From contig OZ245876.1 of the NCBI GenBank assembly GCA_965229445.1, forward strand, positions 1,984,001 to 2,048,000: a stretch of 64,000 nucleotides of DNA. The letters run 5' to 3'. The DNA is from Owenweeksia sp965229445. Lineage in GTDB: Bacteria; Bacteroidota; Bacteroidia; Flavobacteriales; Schleiferiaceae. A program made the position numbers and the translations under genes. How positions within the stretch are numbered: the stretch's first letter is position 1; each line of letters starts with the position of its first letter. The notes beneath the pieces were generated by a model. It saw only the letters and a program-made list of their open reading frames with translations, had not been told where the DNA came from and did not search any database. Shown one piece after another: positions 45,102 through 55,072 of this stretch.

Positions 45102-47059
45102 AGCTATCCATCATAATCGTCAATTACAATGTCAAGTACTTTCTAGAGCAGTGCTTGCTGTCTGTGGAAAAGGCCGCGCATGGTATTGCGCATGAGGTAT
45201 TTGTGGTGGATAATGATTCTGTTGACGACAGCCTCGAAATGCTAGCCCGCAGATTTCCTCAAGTGAAGCTCATCGCCAATAAAGAAAACCTGGGCTTTTC
45301 AAAAGCCAACAACCAGGCTATTCGCCAGGCAAAAGGTGAATACATTCTCTTACTCAACCCGGATACGGTAGTACAAGACAACAGCTTTCGCGTGTGTATT
45401 GATTTTATGGATGAGCATGCCGAAGCCGGAGCATTAGGGGTAAAGATGGTCGACGGTAAAGGAAATTTCTTACCGGAAAGCAAACGGGGTTTACCTACTC
45501 CCTGGGTGAGCTTTTACAAGATATTTGGTCTCTCCGCCATTTTCCCGCATTCATCCATATTTGCCCGCTACCACATGGGGCATCTGAATGAAAATGAGAA
45601 TCATCCCATAGAAATTCTTGCTGGTGCCTTTATGTGGATCCGTAAGTCTGCCCTTGATAAAGCCGGGTTGCTAGATGAGGATTATTTCATGTATGGAGAA
45701 GATATAGACCTTTCATACAGAATTCTTAAGGCGGGATATCAAAACTATTATCTGGCAGACACCAGTATCATTCACTACAAAGGAGAAAGCACCAAAAAAG
45801 GTAGCCTTAATTATGTCTATGTCTTTTACAAGGCTATGGCCATTTTTGCCGGAAAACACTTTAGTGGCACTTACGCTTCCTTCTTCAATATTGCCATAAA
45901 ATTTGCGATCTACCTGCGTGCCGGTATGTCTATGCTTAAAAGAGCGGTAAGATACTTGTCGGTGCCATTCATGGATGCCGTGGTCTTGCTTACGGGCCTA
46001 TTCTATATTAAAGAATACTGGGAACACAATCATCGCTTTGTGGTAGGTGGTGAGTATTCGTCTGAATTAATCTGGACCGCCTTTCCGCTTTATACCGCAG
46101 CCTGGCTTGTGTCTATTTTAATCAATGGAGGTTATGAGAGGCCTGCCAAACTAGGAAATCTCTTAAAGGGTGTACTTACCGGTACCTTAATAATTTTAGT
46201 GGGATATAGTTTAGTTGACGAGGCTTATCGCTTCTCCAGAGCCATCATCATACTCGGGTTTTTCTGGGCTTTGCTGGCATTGCCAATCTGGCGATGGCTG
46301 ATTCAGAAAATCACAAAAACTCACCTCCTGGCCACTGCAGATAAACAGAGGCGATTGGTTATTGTTGGCAATCATGCAGAAGCAGAAAGGGTAGCGCAAT
46401 TGGTGCGACAAAGCAGAGTAGAGATAGCTTATCTGGCTTTCGTAAGACCAGATGAATCCTACGCAGACCAATCGAATTACGTGGGTAGCATAGCAGATTT
46501 AACGGAAATCGTGCGGGTTTTTGATCTGGATGAAGTGATTTTTTGTTCGCATGATATACCCGGAGAAGACATTCTAAAGAATATGGCAAATCTCAATCCC
46601 CTGGGAGTAGAAATCAAAATTGCCCCTTCGGAGAGTGAGTTTGTCATCGGAAGCAATTCGATCGATGCCCGTGGCTCCTGGTATACGGTTCAATTTAATG
46701 ATCTGTCCAAAGAATCTAATCGCTTAGCTAAGCGACTGGCAGATACCTGTATAGGAATTCTGGGTATTGTACTCTTTCCCATCTTTATTTTCATTGTTAA
46801 ACGACCAGGCAAGTTTTTTAGTAATTGTATCAACGTGCTGCGAGGAAAATTAACCTGGATTGGATACGACGAACGAGTGGATACCGCTCACCTGCCACCC
46901 CTTCGAAAAGCAGTGATCCCGGTTAGCCGAAGAAGTGGTCTAAGCACGGATAACTTGAGTGCTATTAAACACATCAATCAGTTATACGCTCGTGATTATC
47001 GGGTTACCAGCGACTTACAGTTTGTATTGAGCGGGCTCAGGGATCTTGGTGGCAAATAG
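45098..47059 (+). CDS. GT2 glycosyltransferase fused to a WbaP-like membrane module
   Basis: A 653-residue protein. The N-terminal GT2 domain (1-240) has SIIIVNYNVKYFLEQCL, VVDNDS and the DxD-type LNPDTVV. Then come four membrane helices (about 280-400), a Rossmann-like domain (RRLVIVGNHAEAERVAQLV, about 425) and a helix plus tail from about 548. The second half follows the plan of polyprenyl-phosphate sugar-1-phosphate transferases (WbaP/PglC), but the catalytic core is gone: their NVLKGDMSLVGPRP end survives only as NVLRGKLTWIGY. I infer an active GT2 on a scaffold derived from a phosphoglycosyltransferase. Confidence 0.85.
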   Translation: MKLSIIIVNYNVKYFLEQCLLSVEKAAHGIAHEVFVVDNDSVDDSLEMLARRFPQVKLIANKENLGFSKANNQAIRQAKGEYILLLNPDTVVQDNSFRVCIDFMDEHAEAGALGVKMVDGKGNFLPESKRGLPTPWVSFYKIFGLSAIFPHSSIFARYHMGHLNENENHPIEILAGAFMWIRKSALDKAGLLDEDYFMYGEDIDLSYRILKAGYQNYYLADTSIIHYKGESTKKGSLNYVYVFYKAMAIFAGKHFSGTYASFFNIAIKFAIYLRAGMSMLKRAVRYLSVPFMDAVVLLTGLFYIKEYWEHNHRFVVGGEYSSELIWTAFPLYTAAWLVSILINGGYERPAKLGNLLKGVLTGTLIILVGYSLVDEAYRFSRAIIILGFFWALLALPIWRWLIQKITKTHLLATADKQRRLVIVGNHAEAERVAQLVRQSRVEIAYLAFVRPDESYADQSNYVGSIADLTEIVRVFDLDEVIFCSHDIPGEDILKNMANLNPLGVEIKIAPSESEFVIGSNSIDARGSWYTVQFNDLSKESNRLAKRLADTCIGILGIVLFPIFIFIVKRPGKFFSNCINVLRGKLTWIGYDERVDTAHLPPLRKAVIPVSRRSGLSTDNLSAIKHINQLYARDYRVTSDLQFVLSGLRDLGGK

Positions 47060-47163
47060 CGAATACCATCAGGGTATGGAAGAATTGATCACTGCTGAAA
47101 TCACCAACTGATTCTTTACCTTTGACGCCCTCGAAGAACCTATAATAAGACACTACAGATCAT

Positions 47164-48519
47164 ATGGCACAAGTGGAACTTATCATGCCCAAGATGGGAG
47201 AGAGTGTAGCCGAAGCTACTATCATTAAATGGTTAAAGGAAGAAGGAGATACGGTAGAGCTTGAGGAATCAGTTCTGGAGATTGCTACCGATAAGGTGGA
47301 TAGCGAAGTTCCTTCCCCGAGTGAAGGGGTACTGACTAAAAAGCTTTTTGGTGAAGATGATGTGGTTCAGGTTGGTGAGGCGATCGCCATTATAGAAACG
47401 GATGCTGATGCCTCTGATGATAGCGGTCAGAATGGTGAAAGCTCTACCCCGGTAGTAGAAGAAAGCAAACAGGAAGCTCCTGCGGCAGCGGTGGCTGAGG
47501 CTTCGGCCATGGTAAGCTCGGCAGCGGCATCGGTGGCAGGAGAGGATATTCCCAGAAGTTCGAACGGAAGATTTTATTCCCCTCTGGTGAGATCCATCGC
47601 CAAAGAAGAAAAAATTAGCGTAGCTGAACTGGATCAGCTTGAGGGAACTGGCTCTGATGGAAGAGTTACTAAGAAAGATATCCTTAAATACCTCGAAAAT
47701 CGCAAGGAAGCACCTGCACAAAAATCTACTCCTGCACCATCGAGCAGAGCGGTAGATCCGAAACCCGCTACTCCTCCTGCACAGCAAGCTCCAGCAGTAA
47801 GCATAGGTGGTGATGACGAAATCATCGAGATGGATCGCATGCGCAAGATGATTGCTGACCATATGGTAATGTCCAAGCATAACTCACCACATGTTACCTC
47901 ATTTGTAGAAGCGGATGTTACCAATATTTGGAACTGGCGCAAAAAGGCAAAAGACGAATTCCTGAAACGCGAAGGTGAAAAACTAACCTTCACCCCTATC
48001 TTCATTGAAGCCCTGGTAAAAGCGATCAAGGATTTCCCCATGATCAACATTTCGGTAGATGGTAATAACATCATCAAGAGAAAACACATTAATATTGGGA
48101 TGGCCGCGGCCCTTCCGAGCGGCAATCTTATTGTGCCGGTTATTCATGACGCCGATCAATTGAACCTGGTAGGCATTACGAAAAAGGTGAATGATCTTGC
48201 AAACCGTGCCCGTAATAATCAACTTAAACCTGATGAAATTCAGGGAGGCACCTATACCCTCACCAATGTGGGTACCTTTGGAAATGTAATGGGCACACCT
48301 ATTATCAATCAACCCCAGGTCGCAATAATGGCCGCAGGCAGTATCAATAAAAAGCCAGCGGTAGTTGAAACACCAGAAGGTGATTTTATTGGTATCCGCT
48401 ATAAGATGTTCCTCTCTCACTCTTATGATCATAGAGTGGTGGATGGTGCACTAGGCGGAATGTTTGTGCGAAGGGTAGCAGATTATCTGGAGCAGTTTGA
48501 CGTTAACCGCGAATGGTAA
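47164..48519 (+). CDS. 2-oxo acid dehydrogenase E2 (dihydrolipoamide acyltransferase)
   Basis: A 451-residue E2 subunit. It has one lipoyl domain with the lipoylated lysine K44 in EIATDKVDSEVPSP, an Ala/Ser/Pro linker, and a peripheral-subunit-binding domain at about 140-175 (YSPLVRSIAKEEKISVAELDQLEGTG). A second Pro-rich linker leads to the acyltransferase core from about 220, with the catalytic SHSYDHRVVDG near residue 420. It transfers the acyl group to CoA in a pyruvate, 2-oxoglutarate or branched-chain complex. The other subunits are not in the window, and which complex it serves is not decided (branched-chain is usual for this length). Confidence 0.93.
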   Translation: MAQVELIMPKMGESVAEATIIKWLKEEGDTVELEESVLEIATDKVDSEVPSPSEGVLTKKLFGEDDVVQVGEAIAIIETDADASDDSGQNGESSTPVVEESKQEAPAAAVAEASAMVSSAAASVAGEDIPRSSNGRFYSPLVRSIAKEEKISVAELDQLEGTGSDGRVTKKDILKYLENRKEAPAQKSTPAPSSRAVDPKPATPPAQQAPAVSIGGDDEIIEMDRMRKMIADHMVMSKHNSPHVTSFVEADVTNIWNWRKKAKDEFLKREGEKLTFTPIFIEALVKAIKDFPMINISVDGNNIIKRKHINIGMAAALPSGNLIVPVIHDADQLNLVGITKKVNDLANRARNNQLKPDEIQGGTYTLTNVGTFGNVMGTPIINQPQVAIMAAGSINKKPAVVETPEGDFIGIRYKMFLSHSYDHRVVDGALGGMFVRRVADYLEQFDVNREW

Positions 48520-48542
48520 GCATATTCTAAATAATAATTATT

Positions 48543-48575
48543 GATCGCCTTGCTCCGGCAGGGCGATCTCATTTT
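48543..48575 (+). terminator. Rho-independent terminator after E2 gene
   Basis: GATCGCCTTGC / TCCG / GCAGGGCGATC gives an 11-bp stem with one G-T pair, followed by TCATTTT, 23 bp after the stop. Confidence 0.75.
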
Positions 48576-48587
48576 AAGATTTCATTT

Positions 48588-49358
48588 TTGGCAGAACTTA
48601 AACTTAAAAAGCCCATTTGTTTTTTTGATCTGGAAAGTACCGGTGTTAATGTGGTAACAGATCGCATCGTAGAGATTGGCGTATTCAAGGCCTATCCCAA
48701 TGGCAACAAGGAAAGTCGCACCTGGCTGGTAAATCCCGAACGTGAGATTCCTGCAGAGGTGGTGGAAATCCATGGCATTAGCAATGAAAAAGTGGCTAAT
48801 GAACCTACCTTTAAGGAGCTGGCCCACCACGTTTATGAAATGATGAAGGACTCTGACCTGGCCGGATACAACTCCAACAAGTTTGACATTCCCATGCTTG
48901 CCGAGGAGTTTCTTAGAGCTGGCATTGACTTTGACATGAGCAAACGCAAGTCTGTGGATGTTCAAAACATCTTCCATCGCAAGGAACAGCGCACCCTTTC
49001 TGCCGCCTATAAATTCTACTGTCAGAAGGATCTTGAAGACGCCCACTCGGCGGAGGCTGATACTATGGCTACCTATGAAATACTGCTGGCTCAACTAGAT
49101 CGTTATGACGATCTTGAAAACGATGTAGATTTCCTTTCTCAATACAGCAACCGGTTTAAAGCGGCAGACATGGCAGGCTTTATTGTGTTCAACGAGAATG
49201 ATGTTGAGTGCTTTAGCTTTGGCAAGTATAAAAACCGTCCGGTAACGGAGGTCCTGGATGAGAATCCGGGGTATTTCAGCTGGATGCAAAATGCTGAATT
49301 CCCCATGTACACCAAAAAAGTGCTGACCCAGATCAAGCTTAGAAAACTTCAGGGATGA
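48588..49358 (+). CDS. DnaQ-like 3'-5' exonuclease
   Basis: A 256-residue DEDD-family exonuclease. Exo I is ICFFDLESTG (DxE), Exo II is LAGYNSNKFDIPMLAEEF, and Exo III is DAHSAEADTMATYEI (Hx4D). About 60 extra C-terminal residues (FSFGKYKNRPVTEVLDENPGYFSW) are typical of flavobacterial family members. The start must be TTG 48588 because no ATG or GTG precedes the Exo I strand; it lies only 13 bp after the terminator of the E2 gene. Likely role: repair or proofreading nuclease. It overlaps the next gene by 4 bp (ATGA). Confidence 0.92.
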   Translation: MAELKLKKPICFFDLESTGVNVVTDRIVEIGVFKAYPNGNKESRTWLVNPEREIPAEVVEIHGISNEKVANEPTFKELAHHVYEMMKDSDLAGYNSNKFDIPMLAEEFLRAGIDFDMSKRKSVDVQNIFHRKEQRTLSAAYKFYCQKDLEDAHSAEADTMATYEILLAQLDRYDDLENDVDFLSQYSNRFKAADMAGFIVFNENDVECFSFGKYKNRPVTEVLDENPGYFSWMQNAEFPMYTKKVLTQIKLRKLQG

Positions 49359-49966
49359 AGATCATATGCGTGGGTAGAAATTATGCCGCACATGCTGAGG
49401 AACTTCTTAATGAGGTTCCCACCGACCCGGTGTTGTTTATGAAACCTGAAACAGCTATTATCTTACCCAGAAATCCATTCTTTATTCCCGATTTCTCTCA
49501 GGAAGTACATTATGAAGCAGAATTAGTAGTAAGGATCAATCGTCTGGGAAAGAATATCCAAACCAAATTTGCTCATAAATATTACAATGAAATAACAGTG
49601 GGTATAGATTTCACCGCCAGAGATCTTCAATCCGAGTTAAAACAAAAGTCATTGCCCTGGGAAAAAGCCAAAGCCTTCGACGGATCGGCCGCCGTAGGCA
49701 AATTTGTAGCTCTGGATAAACTGGAGAGCAGGGAGAATATTACATTCAGTCTCACAAAGAACGAAGAACTTAAACAGAAAGGAGAATCAGCTAATATGAT
49801 CTTCGGGATTGATGCCTTAATCAGCTACATATCCCGGTATTTTACGCTAAAAATTGGTGACCTTATCTTTACCGGTACGCCGTCTGGGGTGGGTGAAATT
49901 GTTAAAAATGACCGATTGGAAGTGTTTCTTTTCCAGGAAAAACTGCTTTCTATCAACGTAAAATAA
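49355..49966 (+). CDS. Fumarylacetoacetate hydrolase family protein
   Basis: A 203-residue enzyme with the compact FAHD1-type fold. It opens with KIICVGRNYAAHAEEL, keeps the metal-binding residues in VHYEAELVV and GIDFTARDLQ, and ends with the GDLIFTGTPSGVG signature. Such enzymes act on acylpyruvates or decarboxylate oxaloacetate. Overlap with the exonuclease gene (ATGA) indicates one transcript, an arrangement seen repeatedly in flavobacteria with no known functional link. All expected motifs are present. Confidence 0.92.
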   Translation: MKIICVGRNYAAHAEELLNEVPTDPVLFMKPETAIILPRNPFFIPDFSQEVHYEAELVVRINRLGKNIQTKFAHKYYNEITVGIDFTARDLQSELKQKSLPWEKAKAFDGSAAVGKFVALDKLESRENITFSLTKNEELKQKGESANMIFGIDALISYISRYFTLKIGDLIFTGTPSGVGEIVKNDRLEVFLFQEKLLSINVK

Positions 49967-50015
49967 TAACAAGCCGCCCTTAATAAATGAGTGCTCTAGC
50001 TTTCAGGTAGCTTTA

Positions 50016-50023
50016 TATATTTG
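50016..50023 (+). promoter_or_regulatory. Candidate -7 box (TATATTTG) of the T9SS giant protein
   Basis: Exact TAnnTTTG, 38 bp before ATG 50062. No convincing -33 TTG at the expected distance, so the call rests on one half-site. Confidence 0.45.
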
Positions 50024-50061
50024 TATTTGACGTAATCTATCAAGAAATTCAATTGGATCTT

Positions 50062-53000
50062 ATGAGGAAGTTATTACTGTTGAGCCTTGGATTTTTCGCT
50101 TTTCAGGTTGTTCAGGCCCAAACCACGGTGTTGTATTCTGAGGACTTCGATACGGGAACTCCACAGGTCACTAACGGTTCAACTGGCGGTACACCTCCGG
50201 TTAAGCAATGGAATGATACTACCGGAATCTTCACCTCTGCTACTAAAGCTTACTATGTTTCGGGCTCACAAACCCAAACCAATGTTTACTTTGAAACGAA
50301 CTCCTTCAGCACGGTGGGTAATCCATTTGTAAGGTTTGAGTTTAATCATATCGCCAAGCTTTTCTCGGCAAACCAGGCGTTTTTGCAAATTTCTACCGAT
50401 AATGGAGCCACCTGGACTTTTATCAATGCCTCCAATTCACTGTATTTGGGAGGAGACCCTTCCTATCCTTCATTGGGATACTTTAATCAGGGGTCTCATC
50501 AAACAACCACTTCCAGTCCATGGGTAGCAAATGACGCCTTCGCCACTCCAGATAGCACCTGGTACATAAAAGAAACTTTTGATTTAACCGGTCTTGCTTC
50601 CGATACCAGTGGTGGTCTGGGAAGTTTTGTGGGTTATCCCAACGTAAAATTGAGGTTCTACGCTACATTCAACTTTGAAATACCTCCACAACAGGGTTTT
50701 TCTGCCGGTTGGTTCGTGGATGATATCCAGGTTACTGGTGCTCCTTGTGAGTTAAGTCCTCCCACTTTGTCCTACAACTTTAATCCCATTCCATGCTATG
50801 CCAACCAACCAGTCGGTGGCCTGGTAGCGGATCCATCAAATAGTTATCCCGTAGGCGTCGTAGCAGCTGATACTTCCAGTCCCTTTGATACAGGAATTGA
50901 TAGCGTGGTCTGCCATTTCCGTATCAATAATGGCGTTTGGGATTCTATTAATATGCCACTACAAACCAATACGGAATACAAAGGCTTTATCCCTAATGTC
51001 TTTTTATACGACACGGTAGACTATTATGTTGTGGCCTGGGACAAGGGATGTCCTAATAGTACCCGAAAGCCTGAAACTTTCGTCAATGGAGGCTTCTATA
51101 CCTTTTGGATAGATTCTGCTCCCCCGGTTAAATGCGGTGCCCCATTCTGTAATCAATATCCTTTCGTCATTCTGGTGACCGATTCAACTGATTGGGTGGA
51201 AGACTTTGAGGCGGGTGAATGGCAAGTCGGTTCCGGTGATGGAAATGCGACCACCAATCCGCCACATCGAGGCACCTGGCCTCCATATATCCCCTATCGC
51301 TGGACTATTACACCAAATACGACGAATCCATACGGATGGAGTATTCGATCGGGTAGCACGGGAACCCTTTACACAGGGCCATCGGGTGATCATACTTCCG
51401 GGAATGGTAAATATGTCTACCTGGAATCCAGTCATACGCCTCCTGGATCTCCCTTGCAATCCATTTCTTCCTTTACCACGCCCTGTATAGACCTCACCAG
51501 GGTTACCGGTTGTTATGCACTTGAGTATTACTATCATATGTTCGGTCAGGACATAGATCTGCTTGCTATAAATGTAGATACCGGATCCAGCAATGCCTCC
51601 TTTATGTCTCCCATTTATCACATTCAAAAAGGAGAAGTCCAGAAAAGCAGTACGGATCCCTGGGAGAGAGGAATAATCTCGCTAGAGCCATTTGTAGGTT
51701 CTATTATCAGGCTGCAGTTTATCGGCCGTAACCGATTTTGGAGTGGCACTTCTACACAAAATGACATTGCTCTGGACGACCTACGAATCTTTGAACCGGA
51801 TCCGGTTGAAATTGAAGTGTTGGGAACTACAGAACCAGTAAACGGCTACTGCACTTATTCTTCCAATGAGCCGGTTACCATCTCATTGAGAAATAATGGC
51901 TGTGCCATGGCAGTTGATATTCCCATCGCCTTTCAGGTGAATAACAACCCTATTCAAAGAGATACTATCCTGGGCATCAACCTGGCTCTGGCAGCGGATA
52001 CATTTGAGCATGTATTCAATCCAGGAGCTGACTTGTCAGCCTTTGGTACCTATCAAATAAAGGTTTGGTCAGAAATGCCAGGCGATGTGGACCATTCAAA
52101 TGATACAGCGGTAGGGCCAATTATCAATCACGATCCAGCGATCAACACCTTCCCTTACATCGAAGATTTTGAAAATGCGGTACCGGGAACGCAAAACCTC
52201 AATAATTCAGATTTTATCTTCACCGATGGACTGAATCCTAATTTCTTCTGGGAGGTAGGAACTGAAATGACCACAGAGAGAAATACCGGACCCTACAAAG
52301 GATTTTATTGGGAAGGTAATTACCTCTATGCCAGATCTAATGCTTCTTCTGGTCAGGTTAGCACTTATCTGAGAACCTTGTGTGTGGATCTCACGGGAAT
52401 GACTAACCCTCGCTTAGATTTCCTTTATCACGACTACGCCGGAGATTTTCAAAACTTACAGATTGAAGTATCCAAAGGAGATGAAAGTGATGAGACCTGG
52501 AACACCATTCCTGGAAGTTTAGTGGGAGCCTCCGGAAATTACGAGCTTAATGACTGGGATTTGAAACGGGTTAATCTACAGGCTTACGCCGGACAGTTTG
52601 TTAAGCTCCGATTTAAGGCTACGCGAAAATCCGGTGCCGGTGACGAAACTCATTTTGCAATCGATAATATTACAATTTATGATGTAATAAGTAAGGATGC
52701 CGGAGCCCTGAGTCTTACTACTCCCACTAAAATCGGCGTGTTCAATTTAAATCAGGTTCCCAAGGTTAGAGTAGCTAATTATGGTAGTACGAACCTTACC
52801 AATTATACGGTACACCTCGAGATTCAACCACTTTGTAGTGGTGCAGCACCGATTCTGTATTCAGAAACCTTTACCACTACGATTACTCCCGGCAATAGTG
52901 CTGAACTTACGATGAGCCAGGCAGGGGTTGTATGGCCCGAAGGGGAAAGTAAAGTGAAAATATACACCTCCACCACAGGTGATACCTATAGCTTTAATGA

Positions 53001-54906
53001 TACAATTAGCAGAAATATAATAGGTGTTGGAAGCTTTGACATCCCGTATTCACAAAATTTTGACAGCTGTAACTTTTCTGGTGATGGTTTCTTCCCGGCC
53101 GGTGCTACCGGTTTCCTACAATGGGAACGCGGTACCCCAAGTTTCGGCTTCGGTCCACATAGTTCACCCAACGCCTGGGCATTAAATCTGGATGGACCAT
53201 TTATCACCGGTACTACAGAAAACCTCATCAATCCAAATCTGGATAATTTTGACACCATTGCCAGAGCTGAGTTTAGATTTTACCAAAATCACAACTTTGG
53301 CGGTGGCTCCTCCGGTGCCTATAACGCAGCCGGTACGGTAGAGTTTTTTGATGGTACTAAATACGTACCCATGGGTGGTGATCGCGTTGGTCTTGGTGGT
53401 GGAAGCACTAAAATTGGTGTTAACTGGTTCGATGGTCAATACGGTGATTTGAATGTTGATCTATTTGGCAATACTCCCGGTTGGGTAAGTTCTACCGGTG
53501 GTCAGTATAAATACACCATGTACCCACTGAACGAGTTTAACCTTCAGCCTCAGGAACTGATCTCGAGATTTAAGTTCAAATCCAGTGGTACCGGTACCCC
53601 AGCTGTAGGTTGGGCCATTGATGATTTTGAAATGTACGTGCCACCGCAGAACAGTGTAGCACCACATAGTGTAAACACGGTTAATCCCCTACCATTCCCT
53701 TTTGTTGATCAGGAAATTTCAGTGGTTGTAAAAAACACAGGGGCTAAAAACTTAACCAGTTTTGATCTTGAAGTATTTATTGATGGTATTCTAATTGGCA
53801 AGGAAGTACAACACCAGGTAGTACTTGGCAATCCCAATAGGCCCATCATAAGAGACAGATTGTACAGGGTGGATACATTTCAATTTATATGGCCTGCCAA
53901 TTTGGTTACTCCGGGAGTGCACCAAGTATGTGTTGTCGCTAATCGCCCAAATAATAAGCGTGACAATTTTCCAATCGATGATTCGACATGTTTTACCTTA
54001 AAAGTATTACGAGAAATCGACCTTACAACCACGGGTGACTCCTTGTTCTGTGATGGTTTTGAGCAACCTGTTTCTGAATGGATTAGCCTAAACAGCCTCA
54101 ACCTGTTTGATTTCACTTCTTCCTGGGAACAGGGCACTCCCACACAGATAGATACGGGTGCTTATGAAGGCAATAAAGTCTGGATGACCGGACTAGATTC
54201 TAACTATAAGAGTCTGGATGCTTCGGGATTGTACTCCCCTATCTTCCTGGTTGATAGTGGACTGAACTACGAGATGAATTTCTGGCACTGGTTCCGTACG
54301 GAGAAGTATCACGATGGTGGAAATGTTGAATATACTTTTGATAACGGACAAACCTGGCAGCCCTTTGGTTTTGCCATAAAGGGCAAAGACAATTGGTACA
54401 ATACTCCTTTTGTTACTTCATTGGATATTATTCGCAGTGGCTGGACCGATTCATCAGGTGCCTGGGTAAACGCAAATCAGGTACTTACCTTCCTGGATGA
54501 TACCAAAGTTGTATTCCGTTTCCGTTTTGGCGCTGACTACTCTTTAGAGCGGTCAGGATGGGCGGTTGATGATTTCTGCTTCAAGAAAACCACTGATAAA
54601 GCAACCGCTATCATCGGTGAGAATGAATTCCTTTACGAAATGCCGGGTGAAGTTGTTGTGGGTGAATTGAGCCCCAACCCTTCTGAAAGCTGGTCTGAAT
54701 TAGCTTTCCGTTTGCCATCTAGGAAAGATGTAAATGTAACAGTACATAGTATCGTAGGTCAGCTCATCGAATCTAGATCTGGGGATTATTCTGAAGGCGT
54801 TCACCAAATGAGGTTCAATACCTCTGATTGGAACAATGGCGTGTACTTGATAAACTTTGAATTTGATGGTGAGGTAATTACCAAGAAATTGATTGTTTCT
54901 CACTAG
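50062..54906 (+). CDS. Giant T9SS-sorted surface protein with repeated jellyroll domains
   Basis: About 1614 residues from ATG 50062 (MRKLLLLSLGFFAFQVVQAQ, signal peptide); the TTG three codons before is not needed. The chain holds at least four MAM/jellyroll-like modules marked by an opening such as EDFEAGEW or IEDFENAVPG and a closing D-D-x-x-I/F (FVDDIQV, ALDDLRIF, AIDNITIY, AIDDFEMY, AVDDFCF). CARDB-like beta domains separate them. It ends in a type A sorting domain (VGELSPNPSESWSELAFRLPS to KKLIVSH). No protease or other catalytic motif was seen. Probably an adhesin or surface-layer component exported through T9SS. Own terminator. Confidence 0.9.
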   Translation: MRKLLLLSLGFFAFQVVQAQTTVLYSEDFDTGTPQVTNGSTGGTPPVKQWNDTTGIFTSATKAYYVSGSQTQTNVYFETNSFSTVGNPFVRFEFNHIAKLFSANQAFLQISTDNGATWTFINASNSLYLGGDPSYPSLGYFNQGSHQTTTSSPWVANDAFATPDSTWYIKETFDLTGLASDTSGGLGSFVGYPNVKLRFYATFNFEIPPQQGFSAGWFVDDIQVTGAPCELSPPTLSYNFNPIPCYANQPVGGLVADPSNSYPVGVVAADTSSPFDTGIDSVVCHFRINNGVWDSINMPLQTNTEYKGFIPNVFLYDTVDYYVVAWDKGCPNSTRKPETFVNGGFYTFWIDSAPPVKCGAPFCNQYPFVILVTDSTDWVEDFEAGEWQVGSGDGNATTNPPHRGTWPPYIPYRWTITPNTTNPYGWSIRSGSTGTLYTGPSGDHTSGNGKYVYLESSHTPPGSPLQSISSFTTPCIDLTRVTGCYALEYYYHMFGQDIDLLAINVDTGSSNASFMSPIYHIQKGEVQKSSTDPWERGIISLEPFVGSIIRLQFIGRNRFWSGTSTQNDIALDDLRIFEPDPVEIEVLGTTEPVNGYCTYSSNEPVTISLRNNGCAMAVDIPIAFQVNNNPIQRDTILGINLALAADTFEHVFNPGADLSAFGTYQIKVWSEMPGDVDHSNDTAVGPIINHDPAINTFPYIEDFENAVPGTQNLNNSDFIFTDGLNPNFFWEVGTEMTTERNTGPYKGFYWEGNYLYARSNASSGQVSTYLRTLCVDLTGMTNPRLDFLYHDYAGDFQNLQIEVSKGDESDETWNTIPGSLVGASGNYELNDWDLKRVNLQAYAGQFVKLRFKATRKSGAGDETHFAIDNITIYDVISKDAGALSLTTPTKIGVFNLNQVPKVRVANYGSTNLTNYTVHLEIQPLCSGAAPILYSETFTTTITPGNSAELTMSQAGVVWPEGESKVKIYTSTTGDTYSFNDTISRNIIGVGSFDIPYSQNFDSCNFSGDGFFPAGATGFLQWERGTPSFGFGPHSSPNAWALNLDGPFITGTTENLINPNLDNFDTIARAEFRFYQNHNFGGGSSGAYNAAGTVEFFDGTKYVPMGGDRVGLGGGSTKIGVNWFDGQYGDLNVDLFGNTPGWVSSTGGQYKYTMYPLNEFNLQPQELISRFKFKSSGTGTPAVGWAIDDFEMYVPPQNSVAPHSVNTVNPLPFPFVDQEISVVVKNTGAKNLTSFDLEVFIDGILIGKEVQHQVVLGNPNRPIIRDRLYRVDTFQFIWPANLVTPGVHQVCVVANRPNNKRDNFPIDDSTCFTLKVLREIDLTTTGDSLFCDGFEQPVSEWISLNSLNLFDFTSSWEQGTPTQIDTGAYEGNKVWMTGLDSNYKSLDASGLYSPIFLVDSGLNYEMNFWHWFRTEKYHDGGNVEYTFDNGQTWQPFGFAIKGKDNWYNTPFVTSLDIIRSGWTDSSGAWVNANQVLTFLDDTKVVFRFRFGADYSLERSGWAVDDFCFKKTTDKATAIIGENEFLYEMPGEVVVGELSPNPSESWSELAFRLPSRKDVNVTVHSIVGQLIESRSGDYSEGVHQMRFNTSDWNNGVYLINFEFDGEVITKKLIVSH

Positions 54907-54929
54907 AGCATCCCACTCACTTAATAATC

Positions 54930-54964
54930 AAGGCCGTCCGGCAGTAAGCTGGTCGGCCTTTTTT
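54930..54964 (+). terminator. Rho-independent terminator
   Basis: AAGGCCG ... CGGCCTT with a run of six T, 24 bp after the stop of the giant surface protein. Confidence 0.85.
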
Positions 54965-55072
54965 ATGCCATTATTTCACTAAAGCACAGTCTGTTATGTC
55001 ATTTTGTCTGCTCTTCCAAGTACAATTTGCATTGGCTTCATTCTTGACCCAATGAGAAAAAAAACTTGTTAA

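Noticed and set aside
47269..48432. Large antisense ORFs in the E2 gene
   Set aside because: Codon-usage shadows of a well-defined dihydrolipoamide acyltransferase.
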